A program made the translations under genes and the position numbers. Shown one piece after another: positions 6,497 through 14,125 of a stretch of DNA of 19,607 bases. Positions within the stretch are counted from its first letter, which is position 1, and every line of letters begins with the position of its first letter. Under the pieces are notes generated by a model, which saw nothing but the letters and a program-made list of their open reading frames with translations, had not been told where the DNA came from and did no database searches. This stretch comes from Pseudomonadota bacterium (GTDB lineage Bacteria; Pseudomonadota; Alphaproteobacteria; Rhodospirillales; Rhodospirillaceae): assembly GCA_023396465.1 (NCBI GenBank), contig JAEWWF010000176.1:1-19607 (forward strand), written 5' to 3'.

Positions 6497-7774
6497 TCAC
6501 AGCTGCTTTTCGGCATCGGGCGGCTCGCGGGTGATGATGCGGGCGCCGCGCTGGTAGGTGAGCCACCGCCACAGCCACTGGAGCGTCACCCGCATGCGCT
6601 TCTCGGCCCCCACCAGCAGCCAGACGTGGACCACCGCCCACAGCAGCCACGCCAGCCGCCCCTTCAGCCGCCGCCGGCCGAAGTCGAAGATGGCGGCGTT
6701 GCGGCCGACGATGGCGGTATTGCCCCGGCCGCGGTAGCGGAACGGCGGCACCGGCGTGCCATCGCGCGCCTGCCGCGCCAGAGCCCGCCCGAGGTGCTCG
6801 CCCTGCTGCTTGGCGACCTGGGCGAGGCCGGGCAGCGGCGCGCCATCGTCGCCGGCCGCCAGGGCGACGTCGCCGAGGGCATGGACGCCGTCCAGCCCGC
6901 GCACCGACAGGTCGGGCTCGACGGCGATGCGGCCGCCCTTGGCCGGCTCGATCCCCAGCCACTCGGCGGCCGGTGCCGCCTTCACCCCGGCGCCCCAGAC
7001 GATGGTGCCGGCGGGGATGCGCCGCCCGCCGACCACCACGCCGTCGGCCTCGATGCTGTCGACCATGGCCCCGGTGACCACCTTGACGCCCTTGGCCTCC
7101 AGCGCCCGCTCGGCATAGCGGGCGAGGTCCTCCGGGAACGGGCCGAGGATGCGCGGCGCCGCCTCGATCAGCAGCACGCGGGCCTGGCGCGGGTCGATGT
7201 GGCGGAAGTCGCGGCTGAGGGTGTAGCGGCAGAGTTCCGCCACCGCCCCGGCCATCTCCACGCCGGTCGGGCCGCCGCCGACCACCACCGTGGTCATCAG
7301 CCGCCGCCGTTCCTCGGGGTCGGTGATGGCCTCGGCGCTTTCAAAGGCATAGAGCAGGCGGGCGCGGATCTCGCGGGCGTTCTCGATGGTCTTGAGGCCG
7401 GGGGCGTGGCGCTGCCATTCCGCCTCGTGGCCGAAATAGCTGTAGATCGAGCCGGTGGCGACCACCAGCCGGTCGTAGGGCAGGCGGGCGCCGTCGGACA
7501 GGATCACCTGCCGGCCGGCGGTGTCGACGCCGCTCACCTTGCCCATGCGGACGTCGATGTTGCGGTGACGGTGCAGGATGCGGCGGATGGGTTCGGCGAT
7601 GTCGGCCGGCGACAGGGCGGCCGTCGCCACCTGGTAGAGCAGCGGTGCGAACAGGTGGTAGTTGTTCTTGTCCACCACCGTCACCCGCACCGGCGCCCCG
7701 CCCAGCGCCTGGGCGCAGGCGAGGCCGCCGAAGCCGGCGCCGATGATCACCACCCGCGGCTCTGTTTTCGCCAT
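6497..7774 (-). CDS. ndh: type II NADH:quinone oxidoreductase (NDH-2)
   Basis: 425-residue FAD flavoprotein of the pyridine nucleotide-disulfide reductase fold. It should pass electrons from NADH to quinone at the inner membrane without pumping protons. The FAD dinucleotide motif GAGFGG is at 12-17, the NADH motif GGGPTG at 166-171, HALGDVA near 298, and the quinone-site AQVAKQQG at 318-325, which separates NDH-2 from sulfide:quinone reductases and ferredoxin reductases. The C-terminal segment about 375-405 is hydrophobic with many Trp, as in membrane-associated NDH-2. The ATG has a strong GGAGGTGA ribosome site (7785-7778). The rhodanese gene lies 72 bases upstream in the same direction and may share its transcript. 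Confidence 0.92.
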   Translation of the reverse strand: MAKTEPRVVIIGAGFGGLACAQALGGAPVRVTVVDKNNYHLFAPLLYQVATAALSPADIAEPIRRILHRHRNIDVRMGKVSGVDTAGRQVILSDGARLPYDRLVVATGSIYSYFGHEAEWQRHAPGLKTIENAREIRARLLYAFESAEAITDPEERRRLMTTVVVGGGPTGVEMAGAVAELCRYTLSRDFRHIDPRQARVLLIEAAPRILGPFPEDLARYAERALEAKGVKVVTGAMVDSIEADGVVVGGRRIPAGTIVWGAGVKAAPAAEWLGIEPAKGGRIAVEPDLSVRGLDGVHALGDVALAAGDDGAPLPGLAQVAKQQGEHLGRALARQARDGTPVPPFRYRGRGNTAIVGRNAAIFDFGRRRLKGRLAWLLWAVVHVWLLVGAEKRMRVTLQWLWRWLTYQRGARIITREPPDAEKQL

Positions 7775-7795
7775 CCGTCACCTCCGTCCATGAGG

Positions 7796-7831
7796 AACCC
7801 CCATGGCAACGGCGGACGGCGGGCGGGGGTT
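7796..7831 (-). repeat. inverted repeat between the rhodanese gene and ndh
   Basis: AACCCCC (7796-7802) and GGGGGTT (7825-7831) are perfect 7-base inverted arms 22 bases apart, in the 72-base gap between the two genes. It could be an intercistronic stem that weakens read-through into ndh, or chance. Confidence 0.3.
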
Positions 7832-7846
7832 GTCGGCGGCGGCCGT

Positions 7847-8242
7847 TTAGGTCCGGGCGAGCGGGAACCCTTCGTCCAGCCAGCCGGTGACGCCGCCGGC
7901 CATGATCTTCACCGGCCGTCCCAGCCGCGCCAGCCGCACCGCCGCGCGGGCGGCGCCGTTGCAGTGGGGGCCGGCGCAATAGACGACGAACAGCGTCTCC
8001 GGCGGCCAGTCGCGCAGGGTGGCGGCGATGATCTTGCGGTGCGGCAGGTTGACGGCGCCGGGCACATGGCCGGCGGCGAACAGGTCCGGCCCGCGCACGT
8101 CCAGCAGCACGAAATCCACCGCCCCTTGCGCAAAGGCATCGTGGACGTCCCAGCAATCGGTCTCGAAGGTGAAGGACGACTCGAAGTGGGCGAGCGCCAC
8201 CTCGGGGGCGGCGGCGGGCACGGCGGCAACGGCACTGGGCAT
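7847..8242 (-). CDS. rhodanese-like domain protein (single domain)
   Basis: 131-residue single-domain rhodanese, expected to carry a persulfide on a cysteine and pass sulfur to an acceptor. The active loop is YCAGPHCNGA with the presumed catalytic Cys89 and a second cysteine, Cys94, six-residue spacing as in rhodaneses. DVRGPDLFAAGHVPGAVNLPH (48-68, the CH2A/CH2B region) and GGVTGWLDEGFPL near the end complete the fold. The first 30 residues hold no clear signal peptide. The start at 8242 is chosen over one 72 bases further upstream because AGGAG lies 7 bases before it, and the longer form would add an Arg-rich leader. It is divergent from an FtrA-type regulator, a pairing I recall from other proteobacteria, and is followed by ndh. 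Confidence 0.9.
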   Translation of the reverse strand: MPSAVAAVPAAAPEVALAHFESSFTFETDCWDVHDAFAQGAVDFVLLDVRGPDLFAAGHVPGAVNLPHRKIIAATLRDWPPETLFVVYCAGPHCNGAARAAVRLARLGRPVKIMAGGVTGWLDEGFPLART

Positions 8243-8249
8243 GGCGGGT

Positions 8250-8254
8250 CTCCT
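8250..8254 (-). promoter_or_regulatory. ribosome binding site of the rhodanese gene
   Basis: On the minus strand AGGAG lies 7 bases before the ATG at 8242 and decides that start. Confidence 0.55.
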
Positions 8255-8322
8255 GCGGCGGATGGTTGCGGTTGCGCCAGTGTGGCGGCGGCGGTAGAGG
8301 TGGGAAATCGGCACCAGGGACG

Positions 8323-9348
8323 ATGTTCGTGAAGATCATGCCAATAGCGCCGCCTGCTTCCCTCCCCGCCGCCGCCCGCCGCCGCCGCGTCGTCGCCCTG
8401 GCCTATGACGGGCTCTGCACCTTCGAGTTCGGCATCGTGGTGGAGGTGTTCGGCCTGCCGCGGCCGGAGGTGGGGCCGGACTGGTATTCCTTCGCCGTCG
8501 CCGCCGCCGACCCCGGCCCCTTGCGCGCCACCGGCGGCGTGCGGGTGATGGCCGACGGCGGCCTCGACCTGCTGGCGACCGCCGGCACCATCGTCATCCC
8601 CGGCTGGCGCGACCGCGAGGAACGACCGCCGGCTGCCCTGCTCCATGCCTTGCGCGCCGCCCATGCCGGCGGCGCGCGGCTGGTGTCCATCTGCTCCGGC
8701 GTGTTCGTGCTGGCGGCGGCGGGGCTGCTCGACGGCCGCCGCGCCACCACCCACTGGCGGCATGTGCCGATCCTCGCCCGCGATTACCCGGCGGTGCGGG
8801 CGGAGCCCGACGTGCTCTATGTCGACGAGGGCGACGTCCTTACCTCCGCCGGCAGCGCCGCCGGCATCGACCTCTGCCTGCATGTGGTGCGCAAGGATTT
8901 TGGGCCGCGCATCGCCAACATGGTGGCCCGCCGGCTGGTGGTGCCGCCGCACCGGGAAGGCGGCCAGGCGCAATTCATCGACCGCCCGGTGCAGGCCCGC
9001 GCCGAGGGGCGCTTCGCCGCCGTGCTGGCATGGCTGGGGGACGAGCTGCCGGTGGGGGTGAGCATCGACGCCATGGCGGCCCGTGCCGGCCTCAGCCGCC
9101 GCACCTTCCTGCGCCGCTTCCAGGCTGCCACCGGCACCACCCCCGGCGACTGGCTCACTGCCCGGCGGGTGGCGCGGGCGCGCGACCTGCTGGAGACCAC
9201 GGCGCTGGCCATGGAAGACCTGGCCGCCGCCTGCGGCTTCGGCTCGGCGGCGACGCTGCGCCACCACTTCCGCCTGCGGGTCGGCGTCAGCCCCACCGAC
9301 TACCGCCGCGCCTTCGCCGGTGGTGGTGGTGTCAGCCGCGCGGGCTGA
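8323..9348 (+). CDS. ftrA: AraC-family regulator, FtrA type (DJ-1/PfpI-like N-domain)
   Basis: About 341 residues. The N-terminal part is a class I glutamine amidotransferase/PfpI-like domain: a first strand RRVVALAYDGL, then VSICSGVFVLAAAGLLDGRRATTHW with the nucleophile-elbow cysteine in CSG. The last 90 residues are the two-HTH AraC DNA-binding domain: MAARAGLSRRTFLRRFQ and MEDLAAACGFGSAATLRHHF, ending VSPTDYRRAF. Such proteins bind DNA and sense an unknown ligand. The start is uncertain: ATG 8323 has AGGGA only 2 bases away; GTG 8329 has it at 8 bases; ATG 8338 is another choice. The gene is divergent from the rhodanese gene with 80-95 bases between, so it probably controls that gene and itself. 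Its stop overlaps the convergent nucleotidase gene. Confidence 0.9.
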   Translation: MFVKIMPIAPPASLPAAARRRRVVALAYDGLCTFEFGIVVEVFGLPRPEVGPDWYSFAVAAADPGPLRATGGVRVMADGGLDLLATAGTIVIPGWRDREERPPAALLHALRAAHAGGARLVSICSGVFVLAAAGLLDGRRATTHWRHVPILARDYPAVRAEPDVLYVDEGDVLTSAGSAAGIDLCLHVVRKDFGPRIANMVARRLVVPPHREGGQAQFIDRPVQARAEGRFAAVLAWLGDELPVGVSIDAMAARAGLSRRTFLRRFQAATGTTPGDWLTARRVARARDLLETTALAMEDLAAACGFGSAATLRHHFRLRVGVSPTDYRRAFAGGGGVSRAG

Positions 9349-10066
9349 GGGTTTTGCCCGCCGCCTCCAGCCACTCCACCAGATCGTCGGTGATGTGGTG
9401 GCAATAGCTGAGGTCGTGGGTATGGCGGAACCACTGCACGTCGTGCGGCCGCACCCACACCGTGGTCATGCCGATTTCCGCCGCCGGCTTCAGGTTGAGG
9501 GCGCTGTCCTCGAAGAAGGCCGACACCTCCGGCCGCACCGAGAAGTGACGCAGCATGGCGGCATAGGTTTCCGGCTGCGGCTTGGGGATGAACTGCGCCG
9601 CCCGGATGTCGAAGATGCCGTCGAAGTGGTGCGCCAGTTGCAGCGTTTCCAGCACCCGCTCGGCGTGGCGCTCGCTGCCGTTGGTGAAGATCAGCTTGCG
9701 CCCCGGCAGCGCCGTCAGCGCCGCGTCCAGCGCCGCGCAGGGCTCCAGAACCGAATGGTCGACATCGTGGACATAGGCCAGGAACTCGTCCGGCTCCAGC
9801 CCATGCTTCAGCATCAGCCCGCGCAGGGTAGTGCCGTACTCGTGGTAATAGCGCTTCTGGATCTCGAACGCCGTGTGCGGATCGACCTTCAGGAAGGCGG
9901 CGATGAATTCCTTCATGCGCACGTCGATCTGCGGGAACAGGCTGGAGGTGGCGGGATAGAGCGTGTTGTCGAGGTCGAAGATCCAGTCCTCGACATGCTC
10001 CAGCCCAGGCGCATTGGGGCTGTCGGGCGTCTCGGCCTGTTCGAGGGGAGTCTGGTTCTCGGCCAC
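9332..10066 (-). CDS. HAD-superfamily pyrimidine 5'-nucleotidase
   Basis: 244 residues of a haloacid dehalogenase-type phosphatase of the pyrimidine 5'-nucleotidase (SDT1-like) group, expected to dephosphorylate UMP/CMP-like nucleotides. All four HAD motifs are present: FDLDNTLYP with Asp31 (nucleophile) and Asp33; FTNGS (motif II); Lys in IPKPQPETY (motif III); and FFEDSALNLKPA (motif IV). The segment between motif I and II is a helical cap. The start is GTG at 10066, since no ATG occurs before the motif I region; AGGA is about 10 bases upstream. About 20 residues before motif I are Pro/Glu-rich. It follows argB by 101 bases, a neighbour pair I recall from other alphaproteobacteria. The 3' ends of this gene and ftrA overlap by 17 bases. 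Confidence 0.9.
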   Translation of the reverse strand: MAENQTPLEQAETPDSPNAPGLEHVEDWIFDLDNTLYPATSSLFPQIDVRMKEFIAAFLKVDPHTAFEIQKRYYHEYGTTLRGLMLKHGLEPDEFLAYVHDVDHSVLEPCAALDAALTALPGRKLIFTNGSERHAERVLETLQLAHHFDGIFDIRAAQFIPKPQPETYAAMLRHFSVRPEVSAFFEDSALNLKPAAEIGMTTVWVRPHDVQWFRHTHDLSYCHHITDDLVEWLEAAGKTLSPRG

Positions 10067-10108
10067 GGGTGGGGTGTCCTTTTGTTTGTGGTCCCTCAGG
10101 CGCCGGGC

Positions 10109-10167
10109 GGGGAGGCTGCGCCTCCCCTTGGCTCACGCCGCTTGCGCGGCGCCGGCCCGGTCGGGCC
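10109..10167 (-). terminator. three-hairpin cluster between argB and the nucleotidase gene
   Basis: Three perfect stems follow each other in the 101-base gap: 10109-10116/10120-10127 (8 pairs, GGGGAGGC), 10136-10141/10146-10151 (6 pairs, CGCCGC) and 10154-10158/10163-10167 (5 pairs, GGCCC). None has a U tract. They could stop part of the transcription leaving argB, protect the argB mRNA end, or be a dispersed intergenic repeat. Confidence 0.45.
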
Positions 10168-11091
10168 TCAGTCCATCCACACCGCCGTACCGGCGCCGTG
10201 GGGGGTGAAGATTTCCAGCAGGATGGCGTGCGGCACCCGGCCGTCCAGGATCACCGCGCCCTCCACGCCCTGCTCCACCGCGTGCATGCAGGTTTCCACC
10301 TTGGGGATCATGCCGCCCTTGATGGTGCCGTCGGCAATGCAGGCGCGCGCCTCGGCGATGGTCATGTCGGGGATCAGTTGGCCGTCCTTGTCCAGCACGC
10401 CCACCACGTCCGTCAGCATCAGCAGGCGCGAGGCGCCGGTGGCCGCCGCGATGGCGCCCGCCGCCGTGTCGGCGTTGATGTTGAACGTCTCGCCGTTCGG
10501 ACCGATGCCGATGGGGGCGATGACCGGGATGACGTCGCTTTCCTCGAACATGTCCAGCAGGTGCGGCGTGATCTCGGTCGGCTCGCCGACGAAGCCCAGG
10601 TCCAGCACCCGTTCGATGTTGCTGTCCGGGTCCTTCTTGGTGCGGCGCAGCTTGCGGGCCTTGATCAGGTTGCCGTCCTTGCCCGACATGCCGATGGCGA
10701 AGCCGCCGGCCTTGTTGATGGCGGTGACGATTTCCTTGTTGATGGCGCCGGCCAGCACCATCTCGACGATGTCCACCGTCGCCTGATCGGTGACGCGCAG
10801 GCCGTCGACGAATTCCGACTCGATCTTCAGGCGGTCGAGCATGCGGCCGATCTGCGGGCCGCCGCCGTGGACCACCACCGGGTTGATGCCCACCTGCTTC
10901 AGCAGCACGATGTCGCTGGCGAACTGTTCCGCCAGCTCGGCATCGCCCATGGCGTGGCCGCCGTACTTGACGACGACGGTGCTGCCGGCGAACTCGCGCA
11001 TGAAGGGCAGCGCCTCGGACAGCGTCTTGGCCTTGCGCAGCCAGACTTCACGCTCTTCGGGGGGCAGCGGGGTCTTCTTGGGCGGGGTCAT
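10168..11091 (-). CDS. argB: acetylglutamate kinase
   Basis: 307-residue N-acetyl-L-glutamate kinase, second step of arginine synthesis (acetylglutamate plus ATP to acetylglutamyl phosphate). Amino acid kinase motifs are intact: [11 protein letters not shown] with Lys42, [41 protein letters not shown] and GGMIPKVE. The extra N-terminal helix (about residues 12-33) is the feature of hexameric, arginine-inhibited kinases, so feedback inhibition by arginine is likely. The start at 11091 is chosen because the longer reading adds an Arg/Pro-rich segment across the predicted promoter, and because AGGAG lies about 10 bases before this ATG. The pyrimidine nucleotidase gene follows on the same strand. 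Confidence 0.96.
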   Translation of the reverse strand: MTPPKKTPLPPEEREVWLRKAKTLSEALPFMREFAGSTVVVKYGGHAMGDAELAEQFASDIVLLKQVGINPVVVHGGGPQIGRMLDRLKIESEFVDGLRVTDQATVDIVEMVLAGAINKEIVTAINKAGGFAIGMSGKDGNLIKARKLRRTKKDPDSNIERVLDLGFVGEPTEITPHLLDMFEESDVIPVIAPIGIGPNGETFNINADTAAGAIAAATGASRLLMLTDVVGVLDKDGQLIPDMTIAEARACIADGTIKGGMIPKVETCMHAVEQGVEGAVILDGRVPHAILLEIFTPHGAGTAVWMD

Positions 11092-11138
11092 GGGCGGGCG
11101 GCTCCTGATCTCGAACCGGGTTGCAGCGATGGGCCGCG

Positions 11139-11168
11139 ATCCTAGTGCAAGAGGGCGCGCCGTGTCCG
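11139..11168 (-). promoter_or_regulatory. possible argB promoter
   Basis: On the minus strand: -35 CGGACA (11168-11163), 18-base spacer, -10 TAGGAT (11144-11139). Each box matches 4 of 6 consensus bases. The start would be near 11132, giving a 40-base leader. Confidence 0.4.
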
Positions 11169-11218
11169 ATGAAAAATGCGGGACGGACGCCGGCACGGCC
11201 GCCCGTCCCGCCGGGGCG

Positions 11219-11755
11219 TCAGTGCGCCTTGCCGTGCTGGGCGTGATCGCCCGCCGCGTTGCCAGCCGGGGCCGGCGTGCCGTCATAGGTCATGGCGCCG
11301 GGGCCGTTGACCTTCACCGTCACGGTGGTTTCACCGGCCTTCTCGAAGGTCAGCGTCAGCGGGAAGCTGGTGCCTTCCTTCAGCGGCTCCTTGAGGCCGA
11401 TGAGCATGACGTGCAGGCCACCCGGCTTCAACTCGACGCTTTGGCCGGCGGGGATGTCGATGCGTTCCACCGGGCGCATCTTCATGACGTCGCCGTCCAT
11501 GATGTGGGTGTGCAGTTCCACCACGTCGGAGACATCGGCGGCGGCCTTCAGCAGGGCGTCGGGCTCGCTGCCGGAATTGGTCAGCTCCAGGAAGGTGCCG
11601 CCGGCGCGGGCCATGCCGGCCGAGGCGCGGGCCCAGGCGTGATCCACTTCCATCGCGCCGGCGGTGGCGTTGTTGTCGCCATGGGCGAAGGCGCCAGCGG
11701 CACCAGCGAGCATGAGGCCGGCGACGGTGGCGGCGCCGAGGATGCGGGTGAACAT
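11219..11755 (-). CDS. PCu(A)C-type periplasmic copper chaperone
   Basis: 178-residue exported protein. A Sec signal peptide covers about residues 1-24 (hydrophobic core 8-22, cleavage AFA-HG). The copper signature H-X10-M-X21-H-X-M is exact: His82, Met93, His115, Met117. The C-terminal tail (HAQHGKAH) and the residues after cleavage (HGDNN) add histidines for metal binding. Members of this family carry Cu(I) in the periplasm, chiefly for assembly of the CuA/CuB sites of cytochrome c oxidase. The start at 11755 gives the signal peptide directly and has AGGAG 10 bases upstream. It follows the DUF2946 gene by 82 bases on the same strand, a copper-linked pairing. No Sco, Cox or TonB receptor gene is in the window. 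Confidence 0.94.
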   Translation of the reverse strand: MFTRILGAATVAGLMLAGAAGAFAHGDNNATAGAMEVDHAWARASAGMARAGGTFLELTNSGSEPDALLKAAADVSDVVELHTHIMDGDVMKMRPVERIDIPAGQSVELKPGGLHVMLIGLKEPLKEGTSFPLTLTFEKAGETTVTVKVNGPGAMTYDGTPAPAGNAAGDHAQHGKAH

Positions 11756-11837
11756 GGGTGTCAAACTCCTGCGGACGGGCAGCGCGTGCGGAGCGCCCGT
11801 CGGATCGTCGTCAAGCGGTGCGTTAAACGGTGTGTGC

Positions 11838-12272
11838 TCAGACGACGGCAGGCGGCGGCCCGCGAGCCCGGACCGACAGCGGCGCGCGGTCGAGCGGGGC
11901 TGTTGTCCGCGCTTCGGCGAACACGGCGAACGGCGCGGCGCCCGGCATGGGGGCGGCCACATCGGGCACCGGCAGGCCGGTCAGGCCGAGGGCGGTACAG
12001 ACGGAGCACGCGAACGCGGCGGGGACGGAGGAAGACCCGCCGCGGGACTCCTGCCCCTGGTCGATCACACGGGTGCCGAACCCGGTGCAGATGACGAGGG
12101 TGCGCAAGGGGGTGTCGGCCCCGGCCGGAAGGGGAACGGCCTGTCCGAGGGGGACCACCACCTGCAACCACAACGCCACCATCGCCAGCCAGACGGGGAA
12201 CCCGGCCGGGCGATGATCCACGCGCGGCCGCTGGTCGGCCGGCCGCGTGCGTATGGAGACGCTGCGGTGCAT
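11838..12272 (-). CDS. DUF2946-family protein, probably copper-linked
   Basis: 144 residues. A hydrophobic segment at 24-46 (VWLAMVALWLQVVVPLGQA) is a signal peptide or membrane anchor. The conserved parts of the family follow: LVICTGFG with Cys62 and FACSVCTALGL with Cys89 and Cys92 (CxxC-like). The rest is Pro/Ala-rich. DUF2946 proteins are small exported proteins often found next to PCu(A)C chaperones and copper receptors; their activity is unknown, and metal handling is inferred from context and the cysteines. The start at 12272 is chosen because the longer in-frame reading (to 12470) is Arg-rich and runs through the start of the divergent HugZ-type gene. No strong ribosome site is visible. 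Confidence 0.78.
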   Translation of the reverse strand: MHRSVSIRTRPADQRPRVDHRPAGFPVWLAMVALWLQVVVPLGQAVPLPAGADTPLRTLVICTGFGTRVIDQGQESRGGSSSVPAAFACSVCTALGLTGLPVPDVAAPMPGAAPFAVFAEARTTAPLDRAPLSVRARGPPPAVV

Positions 12273-12363
12273 GGTGTCAGTGTGGCCGCAATCGCCACCG
12301 CTTGCCAAGGGGCGATCGGCGGCGGAGAGTTCGGGTTTACCCGCCATCATCCGGAACCGCCCC

Positions 12364-13155
12364 ATGAAGCCCGAGATCCCCGTCATCAAGCCCGGCCGCA
12401 GCCACCGCGAGGCGGTCCGCCGCCTGCTGCGCGAGCGGACCAAGGCCACCCTCGCCACCACCATGACCACGGCTGGCGAGCGCGACCCCGGCGCCCCCTA
12501 CGCCAGTCTGGTGACCTTCGCCACCGACCACGACGCCAGCCCGATCCTGCTGCTGTCGGGCCTGTCCGACCACACCCGCAACCTGGCCGCCGATCCCCGC
12601 GCCGCCCTGCTGCTGGACGACACCGACGGCCTGCCCAACCCGCAGACCGGCGCCCGCGCCACCGTCATGGGCCGCGTCGACCGCCTGACCACCGAGGCCG
12701 ACATCGATCGCGGCCGCCGCCGCTTCCTCGCCCGCCATCCGGCGGCGGCGCTCTATGCCGGGTTCGGCGACTTCGGCTTCTTCCGCATGACCATCACCCG
12801 CGTCCATTTCGTCGGCGGCTTCGCCCGCGCGGTGTGGCTGGACGATCCCGCCGACGCCCTGACTCCACCCGAGGCCGCCGCCGCGCTCGCCGCCGCCGAG
12901 GCGGGCATCTGCGGTCACATGAACGACGACCATGCCGAGGCGGTCTCGCTCTACGCCACCCGCCTGCTTGGCCGTGCCGGAGAGGACGACGGCTGGCGGC
13001 TGGCGGCACTGGATGCCGACGGCTGCGATCTGGTGCGCGGCGAGGACAGCGTCCGCCTGCCGTTCCCGCAACCGCTCGCCGATGCCGGCGATGCCCACCG
13101 GGTGTTGGTGGATCTGGCGCGGCAGGCCCGCGCGGCGGCCGACCCGGCGCCGTGA
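12364..13155 (+). CDS. HugZ-type split-barrel protein with DUF2470 domain (PNPOx-like)
   Basis: 263 residues in two domains. Residues about 12-155 form an FMN-binding-like split barrel of the pyridoxamine 5'-phosphate oxidase superfamily (KATLATT, YASLVTFA, LLLSGLSDHTRNL, RATVMGRVDRL, FGDFGFFRM). Residues about 166-255 form DUF2470, with HMNDDH at 185-190. This order is that of HugZ/HutZ heme-degrading proteins; other family members have no known heme role. Heme binding is supported only by the family and by the neighbour, a tetrapyrrole enzyme 78 bases downstream. The start at 12364 fits the family N-terminus, with a weak CGGAA site. The gene is divergent from the copper pair with a 91-base gap. 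Confidence 0.86.
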   Translation: MKPEIPVIKPGRSHREAVRRLLRERTKATLATTMTTAGERDPGAPYASLVTFATDHDASPILLLSGLSDHTRNLAADPRAALLLDDTDGLPNPQTGARATVMGRVDRLTTEADIDRGRRRFLARHPAAALYAGFGDFGFFRMTITRVHFVGGFARAVWLDDPADALTPPEAAAALAAAEAGICGHMNDDHAEAVSLYATRLLGRAGEDDGWRLAALDADGCDLVRGEDSVRLPFPQPLADAGDAHRVLVDLARQARAAADPAP

Positions 13156-13197
13156 GCGGGCGGCGGACGGTTCGTGGACGGCGCTGTTAGCCACCGC

Positions 13198-13226
13198 TGG
13201 AAACGGGCGCGGGCTTGCGCTAGCGT
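13198..13226 (+). promoter_or_regulatory. possible leaderless promoter of cobA
   Basis: TGGAAA (13198-13203), 17-base spacer, GCTAGCGT with TAGCGT at 13221-13226. The GCTA core resembles alphaproteobacterial -10 boxes. Transcription would begin at or next to the ATG at 13234, and no ribosome site is visible, so a leaderless mRNA is possible. Confidence 0.3.
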
Positions 13227-13233
13227 GCGCGCC

Positions 13234-14040
13234 ATGGACACGACGACGCTTCCCTTCGCGCTGCCGGCCTTCGAGCCGGGCTGGGTGTGGCTGGTGGGGG
13301 CGGGTCCGGGCGATCCCGGCCTGCTCACCCTGCTGGCCGCCCATGCCCTGCGCGCCGCCGACGTTGTGGTGTACGACGCCCTGGTCGATCCGGGTGCCCT
13401 GGCGCTGGCCAATCCGGCGGCGGAGCTGGTCTATGCCGGCAAGCGCGGCGGCAAGCCGAGCCCGAGCCAGCCCTCCATCACCGCTTCGCTCATCGACCTT
13501 GCCCGCGCCGGCCGCCGGGTGCTGCGGCTGAAGGGCGGCGATCCTTTCGTGTTCGGACGCGGGGCGGAGGAGGCGCGGGCGCTGGCCGAGGCCGGCATTC
13601 CGTTCCGGGTCGTTCCTGGCATCACAGCCGGCATCGGCGGGCTGGCTTATGCCGGCATCCCCGCCACCACCCGCGACACCAACGCCGCCGTCACCTTCGT
13701 GACCGGCCACGCCTCCACCGGCGAGGTGCCAGACGGCATCCGCTGGGCGGAACTGGCCAAGGGCAGCCCGGTGATCGTGTTCTACATGGCGCTCAAGCAC
13801 CTGCAAACCATCGTCGATCGCTTGGTGGACGGCGGCCGGAACCCGGCGGAAAGCGCCGCCATCGTCGCCTCGGCGGCGACCCCGGCGCAGCGGGTGGTCA
13901 CCGGCGTTCTGACCGATCTGCCGCGTCTGGTGGCCGAGCACGGGCTGGAACCGCCGGCCATCGTGGTGGTGGGCGAGACCGTCGCCTTCCGCGACCATCT
14001 GGACTGGTGGCGCCCGGAACGCGCGGCGACGCCGGACTGA
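13234..14040 (+). CDS. cobA: uroporphyrinogen-III C-methyltransferase
   Basis: 268-residue SUMT that adds two SAM methyl groups to uroporphyrinogen III to give precorrin-2, the branch to siroheme and cobalamin. Class III methyltransferase motifs are clear: LVGAGPGDPGLLTL (20-33), ADVVVYDALV (42-51), LKGGDPFVFGRG (99-110), VVPGITAG and PATTRDTNAAVTFVTGH. It is the methyltransferase alone; the CysG dehydrogenase/ferrochelatase part is absent, as is usual outside enterobacteria. The start at 13234 places the first strand 16 residues in. The longer reading from 13174 would run across the possible promoter. It lies 78 bases after the HugZ-type gene. No siroheme-enzyme gene (nitrite or sulfite reductase) is adjacent, so the pathway served cannot be told. 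Confidence 0.95.
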   Translation: MDTTTLPFALPAFEPGWVWLVGAGPGDPGLLTLLAAHALRAADVVVYDALVDPGALALANPAAELVYAGKRGGKPSPSQPSITASLIDLARAGRRVLRLKGGDPFVFGRGAEEARALAEAGIPFRVVPGITAGIGGLAYAGIPATTRDTNAAVTFVTGHASTGEVPDGIRWAELAKGSPVIVFYMALKHLQTIVDRLVDGGRNPAESAAIVASAATPAQRVVTGVLTDLPRLVAEHGLEPPAIVVVGETVAFRDHLDWWRPERAATPD

Positions 14041-14081
14041 GGCCCAAAGCCTCCACCCCGCCCGTTCTACGCCCCATGGCG

Positions 14082-14109
14082 GCGGCGGCGGGCGCGAAAG
14101 AGCCGCCGC
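14082..14109 (+). terminator. hairpin after cobA
   Basis: GCGGCGGC (14082-14089) pairs with GCCGCCGC (14102-14109) around a 12-base loop, 42 bases after the cobA stop. The left arm is in a simple GGC run, so several registers are possible. There is no U tract. Confidence 0.3.
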
Positions 14110-14125
14110 TCTCCTTGCGGTGGAA

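Noticed and set aside
6497..7774. Sulfide:quinone oxidoreductase instead of NDH-2, because of the rhodanese neighbour
   Set aside because: The AQVAKQQG quinone-site motif, the NADH motif GGGPTG and the Trp-rich C-terminus fit NDH-2, and the cysteine pattern of sulfide:quinone reductases is not seen.
6494..8332. 612-residue open frame on the plus strand across ndh and the rhodanese gene
   Set aside because: Antisense to two genes with intact motifs and strong ribosome sites; its sequence is His/Gly/Ala-rich without domain signs.
10168..11286. Longer argB start at 11286
   Set aside because: The extra 65 residues are Arg/Pro/Ala-rich, unlike the family, and would cross the possible argB promoter. 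The ATG at 11091 has an AGGAG site.
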